Made by a program: the position numbers and the translations under genes. Shown here piece after piece: positions 6,073 to 9,147 of a DNA stretch of 9,147 bases. Numbering within the stretch: the first letter of the stretch is position 1; the number at the start of each line of letters is the position of its first letter. The notes under the pieces are model-generated. The model was given only the letters and a program-made list of their open reading frames with translations. It was not told where the DNA came from and did not search any database. This DNA comes from Muribaculaceae bacterium (GTDB lineage Bacteria; Bacteroidota; Bacteroidia; Bacteroidales; Muribaculaceae): positions 1 through 9,147 of the forward strand of contig JAIDKP010000418.1 in NCBI GenBank assembly GCA_029051445.1, given 5' to 3'.

Positions 6073-7617
6073 ATGGAAAGGAAAGTAAGAGTAAGATTCG
6101 CACCGTCGCCCACAGGCCCCCTGCACATAGGCGGAGCCCGCACGGCTTTATATAACTACCTCTTTGCGCGGCAGCATGGAGGCGAGATGATTCTCCGCAT
6201 AGAAGACACCGATTCACAGCGTTTTGTACCCGGAGCCGAAGAATATATCAACGAGTCTCTGAAGTGGCTCGGCATCGGCATAGACGAGGGTGTGAAAGAG
6301 GGTGGAAACTACGGTCCTTACAGACAGAGCGAACGCCGCGACATCTATCGCGAGCATGTGAAGCAACTTCTCGACAGCGGCAAAGCCTATATCGCTTTTG
6401 ACACGCCCGAGGAGCTCGATGCCGCCCGTCAGGCCACTCAGAATTTCCAGTATGACGCTTCGACCCGCATGTCGATGCGCAACTCTCTGTCGATGCCCAA
6501 GGAGGAGGTCGACAAGCTGATCGCCGAGGGAGCGAAATATGTAGTCCGGTTCAAGATCGAACCCGGACGCGCCGTCAAGGTCGATGATCTGCTTCGCGGC
6601 GAGGTAACCATCAAGAGCGATATTCTCGACGACAAGGTTCTCTACAAGAGCGCCGATGATCTTCCCACCTATCACCTTGCCAACATCGTTGACGACCACC
6701 TGATGGAGGTTAGCCATGTCATACGCGGCGAGGAGTGGCTGCCTTCGGCTCCGTTGCACGTGCTTCTCTATGAGGCATTCGGCTGGACCGACACGATGCC
6801 CCGCTTCGTGCATCTGCCGCTGTTGCTTAAGCCTGACGGAAAGGGAAAACTCTCGAAGCGCGACGGCGACCGCCTCGGTTTCCCCGTTTTCCCTCTTGAA
6901 TGGCATGACCCGAAGAGCGGCGAGATCTCGAGCGGCTACCGCGAGAAAGGTTATCTTCCCGAGGCAGTCGTAAACTTTCTGGCGCTTCTCGGCTGGAATC
7001 CCGGTGATGACACCGAGATCATGTCGATGGATGAACTGATCGGCAAATTCTCGTTTGACCACTGCTCGCGCGCCGGAGCCAAGTTTGCGTTTGAGAAGGG
7101 CAAGTGGTTCAACCACATGTATCTCCAAAGCAAATCGGACACCGAGCTTGCCGAGCTTTTCATTCCGGTGCTTGAGCGCGAAGGGGTCGACACTGCCGCT
7201 TTCAGCCAAGATTATATCGCCAAGGCCACCGGCATGGTGAAAGGGCGCGTGAACTTTGTCGGCGAACTCTGGGACAACGCCAAGTTCTTTTTCCGCGCCC
7301 CCGACAGCTACGAGGCCAAGTCGGTAAAGAAACGCTGGACCGAGGGCATGGGCGGCATCATGGCTGAGCTGATCGGTGTGCTCGAGGGATTTGAGGATTT
7401 CACCTCGCCCGAGATCGAGCCTTGTGTGCTCGGCTGGATCGAGAAGAAAGGCTATCATCTCGGCAACGTGATGAATGCGTTTCGCCTCGCCGTCGTCGGC
7501 GAATGCAAAGGGCCGCACATGTTTGACATCACAGCTCTGCTTGGCAAAGCCGAGACCATCAGCCGTCTACGCACGGCAATAGAGCGCCTCGGTTTCGGCC
7601 CCGCTACTGTAGAATGA
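6073..7617 (+). CDS. gltX: Glutamyl-tRNA synthetase
   Basis: GluRS attaches glutamate to its tRNA using ATP. The 514-residue product is a class I synthetase: [20 protein letters not shown] contains the HIGH-type motif as HIGG (18-21), and KLSKR (259-263) is the KMSKS-type loop. Between them are the [12 protein letters not shown] (tRNA acceptor end) and [17 protein letters not shown] motifs. The [21 protein letters not shown] segment after KLSKR is a Bacteroidetes-type insert, and the C-terminal third is the anticodon-binding domain. I start at ATG 6073 because [15 protein letters not shown] is the conventional N-terminus and the frame upstream runs back through the promoter. No Shine-Dalgarno is seen, as usual for Bacteroidetes. 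The stop overlaps the next gene by 4 nt (ATGA). Confidence 0.98.
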   Translation: MERKVRVRFAPSPTGPLHIGGARTALYNYLFARQHGGEMILRIEDTDSQRFVPGAEEYINESLKWLGIGIDEGVKEGGNYGPYRQSERRDIYREHVKQLLDSGKAYIAFDTPEELDAARQATQNFQYDASTRMSMRNSLSMPKEEVDKLIAEGAKYVVRFKIEPGRAVKVDDLLRGEVTIKSDILDDKVLYKSADDLPTYHLANIVDDHLMEVSHVIRGEEWLPSAPLHVLLYEAFGWTDTMPRFVHLPLLLKPDGKGKLSKRDGDRLGFPVFPLEWHDPKSGEISSGYREKGYLPEAVVNFLALLGWNPGDDTEIMSMDELIGKFSFDHCSRAGAKFAFEKGKWFNHMYLQSKSDTELAELFIPVLEREGVDTAAFSQDYIAKATGMVKGRVNFVGELWDNAKFFFRAPDSYEAKSVKKRWTEGMGGIMAELIGVLEGFEDFTSPEIEPCVLGWIEKKGYHLGNVMNAFRLAVVGECKGPHMFDITALLGKAETISRLRTAIERLGFGPATVE

Positions 7618-8645
7618 GACGAATAACACTCATAGCTTTGTTTTGGGCCATGACTGCGATTGCGGTCATGGCCCAAAAGCCTGATGTGGAGTGGAGTGTG
7701 GATTTCAAGACCATCTTCGACAACCGGGAGAGAGACGAGACCTACTGCAAGGCCGAAACATTTTTCATGACGCAACTCGCGCCAGAGATCGGTCTGAGCC
7801 TCAACGAAGGGCGCCACACGTTGATGGGCGGCGTGGTATGGACACAGCCCATAGGCTGCGAGTGGGACGGCCACAAGCTCTCGCCCACACTCTACTACCG
7901 CTACCGTCGCGAGGGCACGGAGGGATGGCTGGGCATGTTCGGCCGCGATCAACTTGCACGGCGGCTGCCCGATTACATCTGGAACGATTCATGCTACTAC
8001 GTGCAACGCAACATCAGGGGAGCCGGCATAGTGCACCGCGGAGAACACGGTTTTGTGCAGGGTGTGCTCGACTGGCGCGGGATGCAGACACACAGACAAC
8101 GCGAGGCTTTCAATGTGATCGTAGACGGCGAATGGCGACGAGGCTCAGGCAGCGTTCTTGCGGCAGGCGGCACGGCCATGATGAACCATCTGGCACGACG
8201 GAAGAATGCTCCTGAGGGAGAGAGTGTTGTCGACAACTTCATCGTCAATCCCTATATCGGCACCGATCTGACACAAAAAGCCGCCTGGTGCGACACACTG
8301 ACGGTGAAGGCCGGCGTGCTTGCGTCGATGACTCGCGACCGCGCTTTCAACCACAAGTGGGTCAGCCGGGCCGGAGCATGGTTTGAAGGCTGCCTCGGCT
8401 GGCGACGTTTCAGTTTCAGGAAAGAAGTCTATGCCGGCGGCCGTCTTTTCCCCTACTACAGCCACTACGGTCCGGTGCTTGATCAGGGAGAGCCTTACTA
8501 CGCCTCGCCATGGTACAGCCGCACCGATGTGAGCTATGCAGTCATACGCAGCAATCATGTGAAGCTTGAAGCATCGCTTGATTTTCATGCAGCGAAAAAC
8601 AACTTCAATTTTTACCAGCGTCTCATCCTTCAGGTCAGGTTTTAA
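7614..8645 (+). CDS. Secreted, probably outer-membrane beta-barrel protein of unknown function
   Basis: I do not recognise a named family. The 343-residue product starts with a signal peptide ([20 protein letters not shown], cleavage likely before Gln21). The mature part has no membrane helices. It is rich in Tyr, Trp, Arg and Gly in short alternating hydrophobic strands, such as [30 protein letters not shown] and RLILQVRF, and it ends in Phe. That is the usual end of Bacteroidetes outer-membrane barrels. A barrel or porin-like protein of 12 to 16 strands is therefore an inference. Its ATG overlaps the gltX stop (ATGA) and a strong terminator follows, so it is the second gene of the gltX transcript. 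Its signal-peptide codons contain a long hairpin, listed separately. Confidence 0.8.
   Translation: MRRITLIALFWAMTAIAVMAQKPDVEWSVDFKTIFDNRERDETYCKAETFFMTQLAPEIGLSLNEGRHTLMGGVVWTQPIGCEWDGHKLSPTLYYRYRREGTEGWLGMFGRDQLARRLPDYIWNDSCYYVQRNIRGAGIVHRGEHGFVQGVLDWRGMQTHRQREAFNVIVDGEWRRGSGSVLAAGGTAMMNHLARRKNAPEGESVVDNFIVNPYIGTDLTQKAAWCDTLTVKAGVLASMTRDRAFNHKWVSRAGAWFEGCLGWRRFSFRKEVYAGGRLFPYYSHYGPVLDQGEPYYASPWYSRTDVSYAVIRSNHVKLEASLDFHAAKNNFNFYQRLILQVRF
7641..7678 (+). promoter_or_regulatory. 17-bp hairpin within the signal-peptide codons
   Basis: The left arm TTTTGGGCCATGAC (7641-7654) is a perfect inverted copy of 7665-7678. The stem extends inward by a U-G, a G-C and a C-G pair, closing a GATT tetraloop (7658-7661), for 17 pairs in 38 nt. 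It lies on codons 10-22 of the barrel gene and has no T-run on the 3' side of either strand, so it is not an intrinsic terminator. It could modulate translation of the second gene or stabilise the mRNA. Confidence 0.6.
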
Positions 8646-8701
8646 ATTCCAAATTTTATCAGCAGTGGCCATTTAACACATCGAGAGGGGAAGAATGGCA
8701 G

Positions 8702-8709
8702 TAAGTTTG
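8702..8709 (+). promoter_or_regulatory. Possible -7 promoter box for the small acidic gene
   Basis: TAAGTTTG matches TAnnTTTG in full. It is 42 nt before the ATG at 8751 and would start transcription near 8714. No TTTG-like -33 box is found 19-21 nt upstream, so the case is partial. The box overlaps the left arm of the terminator. Confidence 0.35.
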
Positions 8710-8741
8710 CAGCGTAAACGATCGTTGCAAACTTCTTTTTT
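8703..8741 (+). terminator. Intrinsic terminator after the gltX operon
   Basis: AAGTTTGCA (8703-8711) pairs with TGCAAACTT (8726-8734). The stem extends inward by G-U, C-G and G-C pairs to 12 bp around an 8-nt loop (8715-8722). It is followed by CTTTTTT (8735-8741), a good T-run. It lies 57 nt after the barrel gene's stop and should end the gltX transcript. Confidence 0.8.
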
Positions 8742-8750
8742 ATCACTACT

Positions 8751-9053
8751 ATGGAAAACGAGAAAGACACTATCGAGGAGGTAAATGACATGCCGGCCGA
8801 AGAGATAACGGAGACAACTCCCGAACCGGCTGAAACCACAGCGGAGGATGAACCGGAGGCGGTGCTGACGCCCAATGATATCGACCGCATGATAAACGAG
8901 GCAGAGGAACGCGGATATCTGCGTGGCCGCAATGAGGCAGTGGAGGCTCTGATGAACCGCCCCGCCCGACAGAAGCCAACAGACCCCGATGATGACGACG
9001 GGGATGACCCGGTGATGATCCTGCGTGAAATGCGTCGCAGTGTGTGGGACTGA
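8751..9053 (+). CDS. Small acidic protein of unknown function
   Basis: This 100-residue protein is not one I recognise with certainty. The N-terminal half (1-40) is Glu/Thr/Pro-rich with no hydrophobic core and is probably disordered. Residues 41-65 (LTPNDIDRMINEAEERGYLRG then RNEAVEALM) look like an amphipathic helix. An Asp-rich run follows (near 80-86) and the C-terminus is ILREMRRSVWD. No signal peptide or membrane helix is seen. The ATG at 8751 lies 10 nt after the terminator, so the gene must have its own promoter or receive read-through. Bacteroidales phage-like loci carry small acidic proteins before capsid genes, and this is one possibility, but nothing here proves it. Its normal codon pattern and lack of internal stops support a real gene. 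Confidence 0.65.
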   Translation: MENEKDTIEEVNDMPAEEITETTPEPAETTAEDEPEAVLTPNDIDRMINEAEERGYLRGRNEAVEALMNRPARQKPTDPDDDDGDDPVMILREMRRSVWD

Positions 9054-9147
9054 CTACCTGAAATAAAGCAGGACGCACGGCTCGTGCAATGTCACTAACT
9101 TAAGAAAGAGAGACCTTATAAATTGACAAGCCGATTGGTACCAATCG
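9054..9147. other. Intergenic tail with a small hairpin and a 16-bp palindrome
   Basis: The 94 bp after the acidic gene have no convincing gene start before the window ends. GCACG-GCT-CGTGC (9075-9087) can form a 5-bp hairpin with no T-run. CGATTGGTACCAATCG (9132-9147) is a perfect palindrome touching the window edge, so its full extent is unknown. No promoter consensus is seen. Confidence 0.5.

Noticed and set aside
6214..7518. 434-codon minus-strand open frame opposite gltX
   Set aside because: It is a codon-bias shadow of gltX, with no recognisable domain, and the sense gene is certain.
4461..7667. Near-repeat of a 19-base segment (minus strand near 4461-4479; plus strand 7653-7671, 2 mismatches)
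   Set aside because: The exact match is only 13 bases, which is about what chance predicts in a window of this size, and the contexts differ.
7641..7678. Intrinsic terminator between gltX and the next gene
   Set aside because: The stem is strong, but T-runs lie on the 5' side and A-runs on the 3' side, the opposite of an intrinsic terminator on either strand.

Overview
The window looks like chromosomal DNA of a Bacteroidales bacterium, probably a Muribaculaceae-like gut member. This rests on the gene families (Bacteroidetes-type glutamyl-tRNA synthetase, DHHW/MBOAT acetylation genes, a Yip1-like protein next to smpB), on moderate GC content, on the near absence of Shine-Dalgarno sequences, and on several matches to the Bacteroidetes promoter consensus (-33 TTTG, about 20 nt, -7 TAnnTTTG). 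The taxonomic call is inference from sequence reading alone.

Layout. Bases 1-4415 form a tightly packed minus-strand operon, read right to left: an MBOAT membrane O-acyltransferase, two tandem DHHW/AlgX-AlgJ-like SGNH proteins, and the first 82 codons of a secreted metallophosphoesterase that runs off the left edge. Genes overlap by 26 and 4 nt or sit 12 nt apart. A promoter with a 9-bp inverted repeat lies upstream at about 4454-4512. Bases 4701-5963 hold a second minus-strand operon: a Yip1-like five-helix membrane protein, smpB (overlapping by 4 nt), and a 49-residue single-helix membrane protein. From about 6073 the plus strand carries gltX and, overlapping it by 4 nt, a secreted, probably beta-barrel protein; a strong intrinsic terminator follows. 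A small acidic protein of unknown function (8751-9053) starts 10 nt after that terminator. The window ends in a perfect 16-bp palindrome.

How the genes work together. The left operon has the standard architecture for O-acetylating an extracytoplasmic glycan: the MBOAT protein passes acyl groups across the inner membrane and the periplasmic DHHW proteins put them on the polymer, as AlgI with AlgJ/AlgX do for alginate. The polymer here is unknown. The centre and right hold translation-related housekeeping genes (smpB for ribosome rescue, gltX for tRNA charging), each linked by start/stop overlap to a membrane or envelope gene. The 6.0-kb divergent region has two promoters that physically overlap.

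I saw no tRNA, rRNA, CRISPR array or insertion sequence. The most notable unexplained items are a 17-bp hairpin inside the signal-peptide codons of the gene after gltX, the promoter/terminator overlay at 8702-8741, the inverted repeat on the MBOAT promoter, and the unusual acidic insert and tail in one DHHW paralogue.
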